DNA of 64,000 bases from Succinatimonas hippei (GCA_004557545.1 SFGV01000003.1:41061-105060); one strand, 5' to 3'; positions 49,068 through 60,685 are shown, counted from the stretch's first letter. Numbers and translations are program-made. The notes: generated from the sequence alone by a model not told the origin.

Positions 49068-49495
49068 GCTATCTCCCAAACAAAGCTCAAAGCGCTCTCT
49101 GTAATTTTAACAAAGCCTTTTAGTGTGTTGCTGTGCCCGATTTTCAACAATACCATTGTGAAATTTCAGTTTTGAAAACCTACTATACGGATTCTTATCT
49201 GTCTTACGGATCACGAATAGTTCAGCTGACCTCTTGTCACAGCGTTATTTGAGAAATAGTTCCATCTGGATTCACCGCTAAACTGATTTTTTTGACAGGA
49301 TACGCATTTTTGAAGGTATTTATTTTGTTACAACTTGATTTTTATTATTATTTAAAATTTTTTTTGATTTTTTTCTCAAATCACCCCCCATTTGAGGGGT
49401 CGATCACATGTTTTTAAATATACTTTTAATTCATGATCGAGGTTTTTTCTAGATAACATCTTGTTATTTCAATATAACTCATATTTTTTTTCTTT

Positions 49496-49504
49496 TGCTA
49501 TAAT
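49496..49504 (+). promoter_or_regulatory. Extended -10 promoter for rnhA
   Basis: TG-C-TATAAT (hexamer 49499-49504), a perfect extended -10. No consensus -35. The transcript would begin near the AATCAAAAC/GTTTTGATT hairpin and have a 5' leader of roughly 135 bases. Confidence 0.65.
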
Positions 49505-49596
49505 CAAAACAACCTGATGTGAACTTCCGTTTTGATTAACGGCGGTCATTGTTTTTTATGACGTTACCCCACTGACGCGTCATAAAGATGGGAAAA

Positions 49597-49620
49597 GCTC
49601 CAGGAACGTTTTGTTCCGGT
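49597..49620 (+). terminator. Attenuator-like hairpin in the rnhA leader
   Basis: CCAGGAAC / GTTCCGG (one bulged A) followed by TTTTT, ending about 26 bases before the rnhA ATG and downstream of the predicted promoter. It could terminate part of the leader transcript. Confidence 0.5.
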
Positions 49621-49646
49621 TTTTCCTTTTGCCACGGATTACAGGG

Positions 49647-50108
49647 ATGAAGGAAGTAGAACTGTATACCGACGGTTCATGCCTCGGAAATCCCGGCCCG
49701 GGCGGCTACGCAGTCGTGCTCAGCTACCGTGGTCACACCAAGGAAATTTCTCAGGGCTATATCCGTACGACCAACAACCGTATGGAGCTTCTGGCAGTCA
49801 TTACGGGGCTGTCTGTCCTGAAGGAACCATGCAGGGTCACCATAACGACCGACAGTCAGTACGTGAAGAACGGAATGACATCATGGCTCCAGGGCTGGAA
49901 AAGCCACGGCTGGAGGACCAGCACGAAGCAGGCGGTAAAAAACCGGGATCTGTGGCAGAAACTCGATGAGGAATGCTCCCGCCACACGATAATCTGGCAT
50001 TGGGTGAAAGGTCATGCCGGACACCCTCAAAATGAGCGTTGCGATGAACTTGCGCGCTCGGCCGCGCTCGGAGACCAAAGAATACCTGACACAGGCTTTG
50101 TCTCCTAA
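49647..50108 (+). CDS. rnhA: Ribonuclease HI
   Basis: A 153-residue RNase HI that cuts RNA in RNA-DNA hybrids. All four acidic catalytic residues are in context: [33 protein letters not shown] and NERCDELAR. The ATG at 49647 gives the family N-terminus; the upstream frame start lies in the leader hairpin. Followed by mltD. Confidence 0.97.
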   Translation: MKEVELYTDGSCLGNPGPGGYAVVLSYRGHTKEISQGYIRTTNNRMELLAVITGLSVLKEPCRVTITTDSQYVKNGMTSWLQGWKSHGWRTSTKQAVKNRDLWQKLDEECSRHTIIWHWVKGHAGHPQNERCDELARSAALGDQRIPDTGFVS

Positions 50109-50162
50109 TTATCAGCTAACGATCAGGGTTTACCTTTCGGTTCACCCGATGACAGGAAGACG

Positions 50163-51188
50163 ATGATTAGAAAAACAATAATTTTACTGACCGGCGCTTT
50201 CGCGGCGATCGCGATGAGCCTGAACGCGTGCAGTTCCACGAGCAGTAGTGAAACCGCCCTCGAGAGGGCCGAACGTGAGGCCCGCCTTGAGGCTCTGCGT
50301 GAAGCGCAGGAGCAACAGAAATCGGTGTGGGAGAGCGATCTTGCCTGCGAATCCCGCTTCAAGATGAATATAAATACCACTCCCGCTGAAGAAAGGATTG
50401 CCAGACAGTCAGCCAGAACCGTAGTACATAATCTGAGCAACTCAAGATTTTTCGTGCACTACCTCCTGAACAAGCTCAAGGAAAATGACATGCCTATTGA
50501 GCTTGCCGCGATCCCCCTCGTTGAAAGCGGGTTAAATCCCAATGTGCGCGCCAATGGCGGAGCTCATGGGGCATGGCAGTACAAACGCGCGACCGGCGCC
50601 TCAGTCGGACTGAACTCAAGCGGCAATTTCGATGAGATCTATGATTTCGTTGAGTCTACCGACGCTTCAATCCGCTACCTTGGGAAACTCTACAAAGATC
50701 TTGGTGACTGGGATCTGGTCGCCGCCGCCTACAATCAGGGCGAATACGGGATTAAAAGAGCTGTAGACGCCGCGCGCGCGCGCGGTGTTTCCCATCCTGA
50801 TATGACAACCGTCAGGATCTCCCGTGGAGCCAGAAATTACATTCAGAGGCTGCACGCCTACGCTGACATTCTCCATAACCCGTCAAAATATGGTGTGGCG
50901 CTTCCTGACGTAAAGAACCGCCCGGCGTTCCGTAAGGTTGAGATTGCCGGCAGAGTCTCTTCCATGAGTGAGGCGGCCGCTTTATCCGGGGTTGATCTTA
51001 AGGTATTAAAGAAGCTCAATAACGGCTACCGCTCCGACGCGCTTGGATCTTCAGCCACCCGCGGTATCTATGTCCCGGTTGAGCACGCATCAAAACTTGA
51101 GCACGTGCTCGGCTCATACAGTGGTGAATCCGTAACTGATAACTACGAAAGAGCATCTGTAAACGGCAAAACCAGGCAAAACATGTAA
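50163..51188 (+). CDS. mltD: Membrane-bound lytic murein transglycosylase D (MltD-like)
   Basis: A 341-residue SLT-family lipoprotein. Lipobox LNAC with Cys23. The catalytic Glu is in IPLVESGLNP, followed by GAHGAWQYKRATG and AAAYNQGEYGI. E. coli MltD is 452 residues with C-terminal LysM repeats; these are missing here, and only the middle domain after the SLT part remains. In E. coli mltD also lies near rnhA and dnaQ. Confidence 0.9.
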   Translation: MIRKTIILLTGAFAAIAMSLNACSSTSSSETALERAEREARLEALREAQEQQKSVWESDLACESRFKMNINTTPAEERIARQSARTVVHNLSNSRFFVHYLLNKLKENDMPIELAAIPLVESGLNPNVRANGGAHGAWQYKRATGASVGLNSSGNFDEIYDFVESTDASIRYLGKLYKDLGDWDLVAAAYNQGEYGIKRAVDAARARGVSHPDMTTVRISRGARNYIQRLHAYADILHNPSKYGVALPDVKNRPAFRKVEIAGRVSSMSEAAALSGVDLKVLKKLNNGYRSDALGSSATRGIYVPVEHASKLEHVLGSYSGESVTDNYERASVNGKTRQNM

Positions 51189-51210
51189 TCTAATCTGTCG
51201 CAAACAGATC

Positions 51211-51243
51211 CCAAAAGCCCCGCGGTCGCGGGGCTTTTGGTTG
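51211..51243 (+). terminator. Terminator after mltD
   Basis: A 14-bp palindromic stem (CCAAAAGCCCCGCG / CGCGGGGCTTTTGG). T-rich end on the plus strand, A-rich on the other side, so it may serve ligA as well. Confidence 0.8.
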
Positions 51244-51278
51244 CTTGGGACAGGATGGAGGATCGTTCCATCTGCCTG

Positions 51279-53378
<2,100 letters not shown>

Positions 53379-53465
53379 TCAAAGGATCGTGTCGAGACAA
53401 TCTGGCATTTCTGCCATCAGGACACATAATTGGCTAAGCGCTAACGATGGCGCCTTCATTGAAGA

Positions 53466-53502
53466 ATTATGGGCAATTGATCCTTGTCAGTCAGCCCATA
53501 AT
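53466..53502. repeat. Inverted repeat 1 between zipA and ligA
   Basis: ATTATGGGC / GCCCATAAT, 9 bp perfect, with a 19-base loop. Adjacent to a second hairpin at 53511-53541. Confidence 0.6.
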
Positions 53503-53510
53503 GGCTCATC

Positions 53511-53541
53511 CAAAGCCTGTTTAATTCAGAAACAGGCTTTG
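53511..53541. terminator. Inverted repeat 2 after zipA (terminator-like)
   Basis: CAAAGCCTGTTT / AAACAGGCTTTG, 12 bp perfect with a 7-base loop, 20 bases past the zipA stop. T-run is short. Probably the zipA end signal. Confidence 0.6.
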
Positions 53542-53560
53542 ATGATATAAAGTATCAGGT

Positions 53561-54322
53561 TCACTGCTGCGAGAGCTGCTTTTGAGGGTCCTCGCCATCA
53601 TATATTCTGAATTCCTCTTCCATCTTGTCGAGGATCTCAGGAGTAAGCGGCCGATCGTTATTGTCCTGCAATTCTCCTCCCAGACGGTCTTCAAACATCT
53701 GAGCGGCTGTTCTCATCACCATCATGTAATCATGAGCCTTACCGGGCTGTGGGAGCTTCATGTAGAAAGCAAGTTTTGGGGTTGTATATCCCGTCATATC
53801 AGCAGGGAAGGCATACGGCTCTTTGAGCGGGCAGAGCGAGAATACTCTGGCTCCGCTGCCATTGGCGCCTTCTGACACAATATAAATCTTGCCCTTAGGA
53901 TCCCGGCTGAATCTCAGCTCGCGCACTATCGCCTCTATGTCCTCGCCACGGTATTCGCGGCCATCGGGGCACACCAGATTTATTTCAGTGCTGGGCGGAA
54001 GCTTGCGCTTTACATGTATGGAGGACTCAGGAGCGCTCTTTCCGTCATCGGCAAACTCGACCCGCGGCTCCTCGTGTACCGAGCTGTCCTGAACATGAAA
54101 GCCGCCTGAGGAGGCTGCCTGTTCGTCAGAAGGCATCTCAGGGGTCACTATGCGAACCTTGCCAAGACCCGGCGCTTTTTCAAGAGCCTGATCCTCCTTG
54201 CTCGTCTTCGAAAGCCTGCGGTTTGAGCTTTTGCCCGAAAACCACAGTCCGTGAATCACAAATGTGATTACGGCAAGGGCGCCTACTATCAGGATAATGG
54301 CGCTCGAATCATTCAGTGACAT
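53561..54322 (-). CDS. zipA: Cell division protein ZipA
   Basis: A 253-residue ZipA. N-terminal membrane anchor (about 8-27), a basic then acidic linker (about 28-110) and a C-terminal FtsZ-binding domain (about 115-240) with GARVFSLCPLKEPYAFP and TPKLAFYMKLPQPG. The linker is short. Divergent from cysZ and upstream of ligA, the classic neighbourhood. Confidence 0.9.
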   Translation of the reverse strand: MSLNDSSAIILIVGALAVITFVIHGLWFSGKSSNRRLSKTSKEDQALEKAPGLGKVRIVTPEMPSDEQAASSGGFHVQDSSVHEEPRVEFADDGKSAPESSIHVKRKLPPSTEINLVCPDGREYRGEDIEAIVRELRFSRDPKGKIYIVSEGANGSGARVFSLCPLKEPYAFPADMTGYTTPKLAFYMKLPQPGKAHDYMMVMRTAAQMFEDRLGGELQDNNDRPLTPEILDKMEEEFRIYDGEDPQKQLSQQ

Positions 54323-54600
54323 TTGACCTAAACCCCCGAAAACTCAGCTCTGCTAGAGTGTGTGACTTCATCACACGCCCCGGTCATTTTAGCAAGAATG
54401 GACGAAGGGCGCCTTTAAAAATAAGCAGATCCGCCCGCGCTTTAATCACAAGTCTGTATTTATCATCCCTGAGATATCGTCATATAAAGAAAAATTCGCC
54501 GCCGGCTCTTTGCGATGACGGCGCTGTTTAAAAAATACACCAAAGGTTAGAATGCTTATAGCTACCCGGATCACCTTAGCAATCCTGAGATGGAGGAAAC

Positions 54601-55362
54601 ATGACAGCGAATGTGAAACCGCAGGAGGCCGTTAAATGCCTGCTGGAAGGACTTGAGATAGCTCTCTCTCCAAAGTGTCGCGCCTATGTCATCGTTCCTA
54701 TAATTGTAAATTTCATACTGCTCACCGCGGGATCCATAGCCGCGTACTATGGAATTAAATATTATGTTTTTCAATGGACTGATACATTACCCTCCTTTCT
54801 TGCGTTTTTAGGCTGGATCATCACCGCGCTGGCCACGCTGTCAGTCATTATATTGAGCTTCTGGTTGTTCTCGGCAATCGCGACCATTATCGCGTCCCCC
54901 TTCTATGGTCTGCTCGCGGACAGGGCCGAGATGATTATTCATGGGCAGCAGTCCGAGGATGAGGGATTTGCCGGGGTGATCCGCGATATCCCGCGCTGTC
55001 TTAAAAGAGAGATCCAAAAGCAGATATTTTTCCTGCCAAGAATGCTTTTATGCGTTCTAATCACGATTATTCCGGTAGTTAATGTGATCTCACCTCTGCC
55101 ATGGTTTCTGCTGGGTTCCTGGATGGGCTGTCTGCAATACGCTGATTACGCGTACGATAATCACAAGGTACCATTCGCCCAAATGAGAGCTGATCTCGGA
55201 TCATCAAAGCTATCGGTATTCTCCTTTGGGGCCATTGTCGCCCTGCTGACCGCGGTACCGGTATTAAATCTGGTAGTTCCGCCGGCCGCGGTTTGCGCCG
55301 GTACAAGCCTCTACGTTAAATTGACCTATCAGAGAAATAACGTTGCTACGAGGAGGAGCTGA
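54601..55362 (+). CDS. cysZ: Sulfate transporter CysZ
   Basis: A 253-residue inner-membrane CysZ for sulfate uptake. Four or more hydrophobic segments; family motifs ECLLEGLEIALSP-like start (KCLLEGLEIALSPKC), ASPFYGLLADR and LGSWMGCLQYADYAYDNH. One base before the PTS enzyme I-like gene. cysK, which follows in enterics, is missing. GGAGG 7 bases before the ATG. Confidence 0.93.
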   Translation: MTANVKPQEAVKCLLEGLEIALSPKCRAYVIVPIIVNFILLTAGSIAAYYGIKYYVFQWTDTLPSFLAFLGWIITALATLSVIILSFWLFSAIATIIASPFYGLLADRAEMIIHGQQSEDEGFAGVIRDIPRCLKREIQKQIFFLPRMLLCVLITIIPVVNVISPLPWFLLGSWMGCLQYADYAYDNHKVPFAQMRADLGSSKLSVFSFGAIVALLTAVPVLNLVVPPAAVCAGTSLYVKLTYQRNNVATRRS

Positions 55363-55363
55363 G

Positions 55364-57028
55364 ATGTATTCACTATCAGGGGTACCGGCGTCGTCAGGAA
55401 TAGCCTCAGCTCCGGCCTTAACTCTGACACGATCATCAGACAATCCTGATTATGATCGCCCATGGGCACTTGATCCTGAGGCAGAAGCCGACTTCTATCG
55501 CCGAAGCCTTAAGTTTTTTTCAGAAAGACTGCGGCAAACCGCCAATCCGGCGCTTGACCAGCAGCGCGACCTGTATGGCGCCGCGGCGGGCTACATGACA
55601 TCACCTGAAAACACCCGTGATGTGCTCGCGCTTATACGCAAAGGCGAAACCGCGCCCATGGCGGCGCGTACCGTCCTTATAGGCGGTCTCTCTCACTTTC
55701 ATTTCTCATATGATCTTGATGATGAGAGCTCTACGTCAGAGCTTAAATCACTCGAGCTGCTGCTCAGGGAATTCGTGCAGTCGCTCTTTATGCGCGGGAT
55801 CACGCTCACCTCACTGCCCCAGCTTAAGTCAAACTCTGTGATAGTCGCGCGCGCCCTGACCCCCGCCCAGCTGCTCTCGCTTGATACAAGATTTGTAAAA
55901 GCTGTGGTACTGGAAGAAGGACGCGCGTCAGGCCATCTGGCGCTCACTTTGCGTGAGCTTGGTATCCCATCGGTTTTCTCCGCCGCCGGCGCCTGCCAGA
56001 TCAAATCCGGAACTCTGGTGCTTGTGGATGGCAATACCGGGGTAGCTTCGGTTGATCCGCCACTTGAAGCCTGCCAGGCGATGGAGGCGAGACAAGATCT
56101 GCTGCGCGACGATTTTGAGTCAGAAACAGACGGTCCTGTTGAGATCCTCTGTTCAGTCGGCGCGGCCAGAAGCACCAGACTCTCATCGGTATATCTTCGT
56201 GGCGGGCTAGGGCTTCTGCGTTCTGAGTTTTTGTTTTTAAGTCTTGAGCATGAGCCCTCTGAGGATGAAATGCGCGCATCCTTTGAAGAGGTGTTTTCCA
56301 AGGTTCCAGAAGGCCGCACTTTAAATATCCGCACCTTTGACTTTGCCGATGACAAACAGCCGATGTTCGTCGTTGAGCCTGACAGTATCGGTCCGTTGCG
56401 CGGGTATGGCGCCTGCGTAAGCTCCCGATTGCTTAAAAAGGAGCTCAAGGCCATAATGTCCGCCTCTCCAAAACGCAGGATCCGGATTGTTTTCCCTCTC
56501 GTCACAAGACTGTCTGAGGCGCGTTTTTTAAACCGGCTTGCCTCCGCCTGCGCAGAGGAGCTTGAATACGCGAGCGTTCCGCATTCTGATTACGATACCG
56601 CTCTTATGATTGAGACCCCGGCCGCCGTGCTTTCAGCGCAGGCTTTCGCGGATAAATTCTCCATGTTCATAATCGGCACCAGCTCTCTTGCAGAATACGC
56701 GTGCGCTCCGCGCCCAGCGGACGCCTCCTTCACACCTCCGCTTGCCAAGCTCATCGCGATGGCGGCCAAGGCCGCACACAGCTCCGGGATCCCCGTGGGC
56801 TTTGCCGGACGCTTCGCCTCAAGAATAGAGCTGATCCCGTTTTTCTTAAAGCTGGGCGCGGTTTTCCTTACCGTAGACAGCTATGAAATTCCCAATCTGC
56901 GTCAGGCAGTGGAAAGGCTTGCCCCTGATATGACTGGTCCGATCTTTGATGATGATCTGTACAATGAGGTAATGACCATATTCCGCGGTGAGGACATCGC
57001 CAGACTTATCTACAGGTTAAATCGCTGA
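55364..57028 (+). CDS. PTS enzyme I-like protein (PtsI homologue) lacking key catalytic residues
   Basis: A 554-residue homologue of PTS enzyme I. Family parts are all present: N-terminal domain (about 1-230) with GRASGHLALTLRELGIP, where His191 aligns with catalytic His189 of E. coli (one extra residue before it), and a PEP-binding barrel with LLRSEFLF (Arg286), IRTFDFADDK (Arg323) and MIETPAA (Glu417). By alignment from memory, the Mg2+-site Asn-Asp (E. coli 454-455, IGTND) is Ser440-Ser441 (IGTSS), and the proton-donor Cys502 (GMCGELAG) is Ala481 (GFAGRFAS). The frame is open with an AGGAGG site before the ATG; an upstream TTG at 55343 is unlikely. Between cysZ and the EIIA-like gene; ptsH is missing. 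Confidence 0.85.
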   Translation: MYSLSGVPASSGIASAPALTLTRSSDNPDYDRPWALDPEAEADFYRRSLKFFSERLRQTANPALDQQRDLYGAAAGYMTSPENTRDVLALIRKGETAPMAARTVLIGGLSHFHFSYDLDDESSTSELKSLELLLREFVQSLFMRGITLTSLPQLKSNSVIVARALTPAQLLSLDTRFVKAVVLEEGRASGHLALTLRELGIPSVFSAAGACQIKSGTLVLVDGNTGVASVDPPLEACQAMEARQDLLRDDFESETDGPVEILCSVGAARSTRLSSVYLRGGLGLLRSEFLFLSLEHEPSEDEMRASFEEVFSKVPEGRTLNIRTFDFADDKQPMFVVEPDSIGPLRGYGACVSSRLLKKELKAIMSASPKRRIRIVFPLVTRLSEARFLNRLASACAEELEYASVPHSDYDTALMIETPAAVLSAQAFADKFSMFIIGTSSLAEYACAPRPADASFTPPLAKLIAMAAKAAHSSGIPVGFAGRFASRIELIPFFLKLGAVFLTVDSYEIPNLRQAVERLAPDMTGPIFDDDLYNEVMTIFRGEDIARLIYRLNR

Positions 57029-57050
57029 AAACATAAACAGGTTTTTCAAT

Positions 57051-57569
57051 ATGTCTTTTTTAAGCAGATTTTTCGGGCGCAATGAACAGAATAATGATGC
57101 TCAGGAGGCTGATCTCACCCTCATCGCCCCGGTCACCGGCTCAATAATTCCGCTAAGTGACGTGCCTGATCCGGTAATAAGCGAGAAAATCGCCGGAGAT
57201 GGCTGCGCTTTTATCCCTGAAGGATGCTCTGTTTACGCTCCATGTGACGGCACCATAACCAGAGTGCTCTCCTCAGGATCAGCGGTAACCCTGCGTACCG
57301 AAAGCGGGACAGAGATTTACCTTAGGATCGGAATTGGGACTGCTTTATTAAACGGTGATGGCTTCAGCGTACTGAAAAAAGAGGGTGACGTTGTAAGGAG
57401 GGCAGATGAGCTTCTGTCTTTTGATCTTTCGCGTATAAACGACCCGGGGAAATCCTCCATAACCACCATGATCGTCATAAACTCAAGCGCCAGGATACTG
57501 AAGGTCACCAGCGCCTCAGGTCATGTCAGCGCCGGAACCACTCCCTGCGCCTGGGTATACTACGATTAG
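57051..57569 (+). CDS. EIIA-Glc-like protein (Crr homologue) without the active-site histidines
   Basis: A 172-residue protein that aligns along its full length with EIIA-Glc: APVTGSIIPLSDVPDPV, EKIAGDGCAFIP, APCDGTIT, GIGTALLNGDGF and a C-terminal GHVSAGTTPCAWV. The phosphorylated His90 (E. coli LFVHFGID) is Arg92 (IYLRIGIG), and His75 (TNHAFS) is Ser77 (SGSAVT). It cannot be phosphorylated in the normal way. In E. coli the unphosphorylated form inhibits permeases and the phosphorylated form activates adenylate cyclase, so this one may be a locked or repurposed partner protein. 22 bases after the enzyme I-like gene. Confidence 0.85.
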   Translation: MSFLSRFFGRNEQNNDAQEADLTLIAPVTGSIIPLSDVPDPVISEKIAGDGCAFIPEGCSVYAPCDGTITRVLSSGSAVTLRTESGTEIYLRIGIGTALLNGDGFSVLKKEGDVVRRADELLSFDLSRINDPGKSSITTMIVINSSARILKVTSASGHVSAGTTPCAWVYYD

Positions 57570-57630
57570 TTAAAAAACCTGCGCGAACAAATAGCTGTTA
57601 CAACGTACACTCTTAGAATCATCACATATT

Positions 57631-57666
57631 AAAAAGGCTCCTCCGGATCTGATCCTGAGGAGCCTT
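57631..57666 (-). terminator. Terminator of the pnt operon
   Basis: AAGGCTCCTC / GAGGAGCCTT with an inner GGAT/ATCC helix, followed on the minus strand by a T-run. 18 bases after pntB. It may also end the EIIA-like transcript. Confidence 0.85.
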
Positions 57667-57684
57667 GTCATACCTGTTTATGAC

Positions 57685-59127
57685 TTATAGCAGAGCGTCA
57701 ATTTCCTCAACTGACTTCTTGGCGTCGCCAAAGCACATATAGGCGTTGTCCTTGAAGAACAGCGGGTTCTGAACTCCGGCATAACCCGGGTTCATTGAAC
57801 GCTTGAATACCACGACATTGTGGGCCTTCCAAACCTCAAGAACCGGCATGCCGGCAATCGGGCTTGAAGGATCCTCGGCGGCAGCCGGGTTAACGGTGTC
57901 GTTTGCTCCTATTACCAGTACGGTATCGGTATTTTCAAAGTCGTCGTTGATCTCGTCCATCTCAAAGACTATGTCATAAGGCACCTTGGCCTCGGCAAGC
58001 AGAACGTTCATGTGTCCTGGCAGACGACCGGCCACAGGGTGAATCGCAAAGCGTACGTTGATCCCGCGCTTCTGAAGCTTCTCGGTAAGCTGGGCTACCG
58101 CGTTCTGGGCCTGCGCTACAGCCATGCCGTAGCCCGGGGCGATGATCACGCTTGAGGAGTTCTTGAGCAGCTCCGCGACCTCAGCGGTCTTCATCTCATG
58201 GTACTCGCCCATATCCTCCTGCTTATTGGTCTGAGGCTTGTTACCAAAGCCGCCAGCAATCACGGAGATAAAGGAGCGGTTCATGGCCTTGCACATGATG
58301 TACGACAGAATGGCGCCTGAAGAACCGACCAGCGCGCCGGTAACGATCAGGAGGTCATTGTCAAGCATGAAGCCTGACGCTGCCGCTGCCCATCCTGAGT
58401 AGGAGTTGAGCATTGAGATCACGACCGGCATATCCGCGCCGCCAATTGCCACCACAAGGTTTACGCCGAAGGCGAGGGCGATGATGGTCATCAGCACCAG
58501 AGGTGTGGCTGAGGCCTCAATTCCTCCGTGGAGGAACCAGATCATAAGAAGCACGCATAATATGAGCGCTCCAAGGTTGATCCAGTGATTTGCCGGCAGT
58601 ACCAACGGGGCTGATTTGAAAATACGCAGCTTATAGGTACCGTTTAACTTGCCGTAGGCAATAATTGATCCGGTGAAGGTCACGGCACCGATAAACACGC
58701 CGATGAAAATCTCTCCAAGATGGATCCCAAGTTCGCCGGCCTGCTCCATCGCGACGGCATTGGTAATTCCATTTGCCGCGTCAGGAATAGCGCCCAGCTC
58801 GATGAAGGTGTTGAAGCCGACAAGAACTGCCGCCAGACCGACAAAGCTGTGCAGGCAGGCGATAAGCTCCGGCATCTGGGTCATCTGCACCTTGCGGGCT
58901 ACAAAGAGTCCCACGCAGGCGCCAATCACCATCGCGAAAATGGTAAGACCAATCGCGGCCGCGGTGAGCTTAGTAAAGGTCGCGATAAGCGCGATCACCA
59001 TACCGGCTATACCGCTGTAGCAGCCCATCTTTGCGGTTTCCTGCTTGGACAGCCCGGCCAGAGCCAGGATGAAGAGCAAAGCGGCAAGGATATAGGCTAT
59101 ATAGGTCAGACCTGTAGCTTGAATCAT
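57685..59127 (-). CDS. pntB: NAD(P) transhydrogenase beta subunit PntB
   Basis: A 480-residue PntB: about nine membrane helices (domain II) then the NADP(H)-binding domain III (about 300-480) with [32 protein letters not shown] and [10 protein letters not shown]. With PntA it couples hydride transfer from NADH to NADP+ to proton entry. 19 bases after pntA. Confidence 0.97.
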   Translation of the reverse strand: MIQATGLTYIAYILAALLFILALAGLSKQETAKMGCYSGIAGMVIALIATFTKLTAAAIGLTIFAMVIGACVGLFVARKVQMTQMPELIACLHSFVGLAAVLVGFNTFIELGAIPDAANGITNAVAMEQAGELGIHLGEIFIGVFIGAVTFTGSIIAYGKLNGTYKLRIFKSAPLVLPANHWINLGALILCVLLMIWFLHGGIEASATPLVLMTIIALAFGVNLVVAIGGADMPVVISMLNSYSGWAAAASGFMLDNDLLIVTGALVGSSGAILSYIMCKAMNRSFISVIAGGFGNKPQTNKQEDMGEYHEMKTAEVAELLKNSSSVIIAPGYGMAVAQAQNAVAQLTEKLQKRGINVRFAIHPVAGRLPGHMNVLLAEAKVPYDIVFEMDEINDDFENTDTVLVIGANDTVNPAAAEDPSSPIAGMPVLEVWKAHNVVVFKRSMNPGYAGVQNPLFFKDNAYMCFGDAKKSVEEIDALL

Positions 59128-59146
59128 TTTCTAATCTCCTTATCCC

Positions 59147-60685
59147 TTATTTGCCCTGCTTCCTGAACATGCCAAGCATACGGCGTGTCACGGCGAATCC
59201 ACCGAAGATATTTATCGACGCGATCATCGTGCCGATAAAGGCCAGAATGCCGACAATGACAGAGCCTGAAACCAGCTGCTCCATCGCGCCGACGATGATA
59301 ATACCAGAGATGGCATTGGTAACCGACATCAGCGGTGTATGCAGAGCGTGGGTTACGTTCCAGACCACGTAGTATCCGACCACTACCGCGAGCACAAATA
59401 CGGTAAAGTGCGGCAGGAACTTGGCCGGGGCGTATATGCCTATGAGCAGGAAGCACAGGAGGGCTACGATTACGCAGCCGATCTTAAAGCCCTTGGAAAC
59501 ATGATGCTGTTCAATCTTCTTGGGGGCCTCAGCCTTCTTGGCCGCAGGAGCTGCGGAAACGCTGATCTTCGGAGGCGGGAATGTAACCTCGCCGCCGCGG
59601 GCAACCGTCATGTTGCGCAACACCACATCATCAAAGTTGATGTCTATCTTTCCGTCCTTGTTCTTGCACAAAAGCTTGGCGAGGTTGACAAGGTTGGTAG
59701 AGTACAGCTGTGAGGACTGGGCCGGCAGACGGGAAGCAAGATCGGTGTATCCGATGATTGTTACGCCATTAGGCGTGGTCTCTACCTTGCCCGGAACCGT
59801 GCACTCGCAGTTTCCGCCACCTGCCGCCGCCATATCGACTATCACCGAGCCTGACTTCATTGACTCAACCATAGCCTTGGTTATGAGCAGAGGAGACTTC
59901 TTGCCGGGGATCGCAGCGGTGGTGATGATTATGTCTACATCCTTGCACTGTTTGGCAAACAGATCCATTTCGGCCTTGATGTAGCCTTCACTCATTACCT
60001 TGGCGTAACCGTCTGATGAGTCTTTGCCCTCTTCCTTGTATTCGAGTTTGAGGAATTCACCGCCCATAGATCTGATCTGATCGGCGACTACCTCACGGGT
60101 ATCGAAGGCTCTGACTACAGCGCCTAATGAATGCGCGGTACCAATGGCGGCAAGACCGGCGACACCGGCGCCGATTACCAGAACCTTTGCCGGAGGAACC
60201 TTGCCCGCGGCGGTAACCTGACCTGTGAAGAATCTGCCAAACGCATGGGCCGCTTCAACTACCGCGCGGTAACCGGAGATGTTTGCAGTTGAGGACAGCG
60301 CGTCCATGGACTGGGCACGTGAGATGCGCGGAACCATGTCCATAGCAAGAACCGTGACTTTCTTACTATTAAGTTTGTCAACCAGATCCTTATGCTGAGC
60401 GGGGCTTATGAATGAGACCAGGGTCTGTCCTTCTTTCATGTAGCCGATTTCATCATCATTAGGCGCGTTGACCTTAAAGATAATGTCGCTGTTCCAGACA
60501 TCCTTGGGACTTACTACTTTGGCTCCCGCGGCTTCGTAGGCAGCGTCTTTAAAGCTGGCCTCCTCGCCCGCGCCGGCTTGCACCTGGACTTCAAATCCTA
60601 ATTTCATGAGCTTTGCAACAGTGTCGGGAGTAGCCGCGACTCTCTTCTCACCTGCAAGACTTTCTTTTGGAATACCTATCAGCAT
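59147..60685 (-). CDS. pntA: NAD(P) transhydrogenase alpha subunit PntA
   Basis: A 512-residue PntA: NAD(H)-binding domain I (about 1-380) with [37 protein letters not shown], then an Ala/Pro linker and four C-terminal membrane helices. Length as in E. coli. First gene of the operon; a candidate CRP-like site lies upstream. Confidence 0.97.
   Translation of the reverse strand: MLIGIPKESLAGEKRVAATPDTVAKLMKLGFEVQVQAGAGEEASFKDAAYEAAGAKVVSPKDVWNSDIIFKVNAPNDDEIGYMKEGQTLVSFISPAQHKDLVDKLNSKKVTVLAMDMVPRISRAQSMDALSSTANISGYRAVVEAAHAFGRFFTGQVTAAGKVPPAKVLVIGAGVAGLAAIGTAHSLGAVVRAFDTREVVADQIRSMGGEFLKLEYKEEGKDSSDGYAKVMSEGYIKAEMDLFAKQCKDVDIIITTAAIPGKKSPLLITKAMVESMKSGSVIVDMAAAGGGNCECTVPGKVETTPNGVTIIGYTDLASRLPAQSSQLYSTNLVNLAKLLCKNKDGKIDINFDDVVLRNMTVARGGEVTFPPPKISVSAAPAAKKAEAPKKIEQHHVSKGFKIGCVIVALLCFLLIGIYAPAKFLPHFTVFVLAVVVGYYVVWNVTHALHTPLMSVTNAISGIIIVGAMEQLVSGSVIVGILAFIGTMIASINIFGGFAVTRRMLGMFRKQGK

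Larger units (their letters stand above)
49068..49646. other. dnaQ-rnhA intergenic region, AT-rich and structured
   Basis: About 580 bases without a gene. Very AT-rich between 49300 and 49500. It holds hairpins CTCAAAT/ATTTGAG (49375-49396) and AATCAAAAC/GTTTTGATT (49502-49537), an extended -10 at 49496-49504, and an attenuator-like GGAAC/GTTCC hairpin with T-run just before rnhA. No open frame of note and no tRNA. Confidence 0.6.

Noticed and set aside
55699..56505. 268-residue minus-strand frame
   Set aside because: Antisense shadow of the enzyme I-like gene; Ser/Arg-rich composition typical of a reversed frame and no ribosome-binding site.
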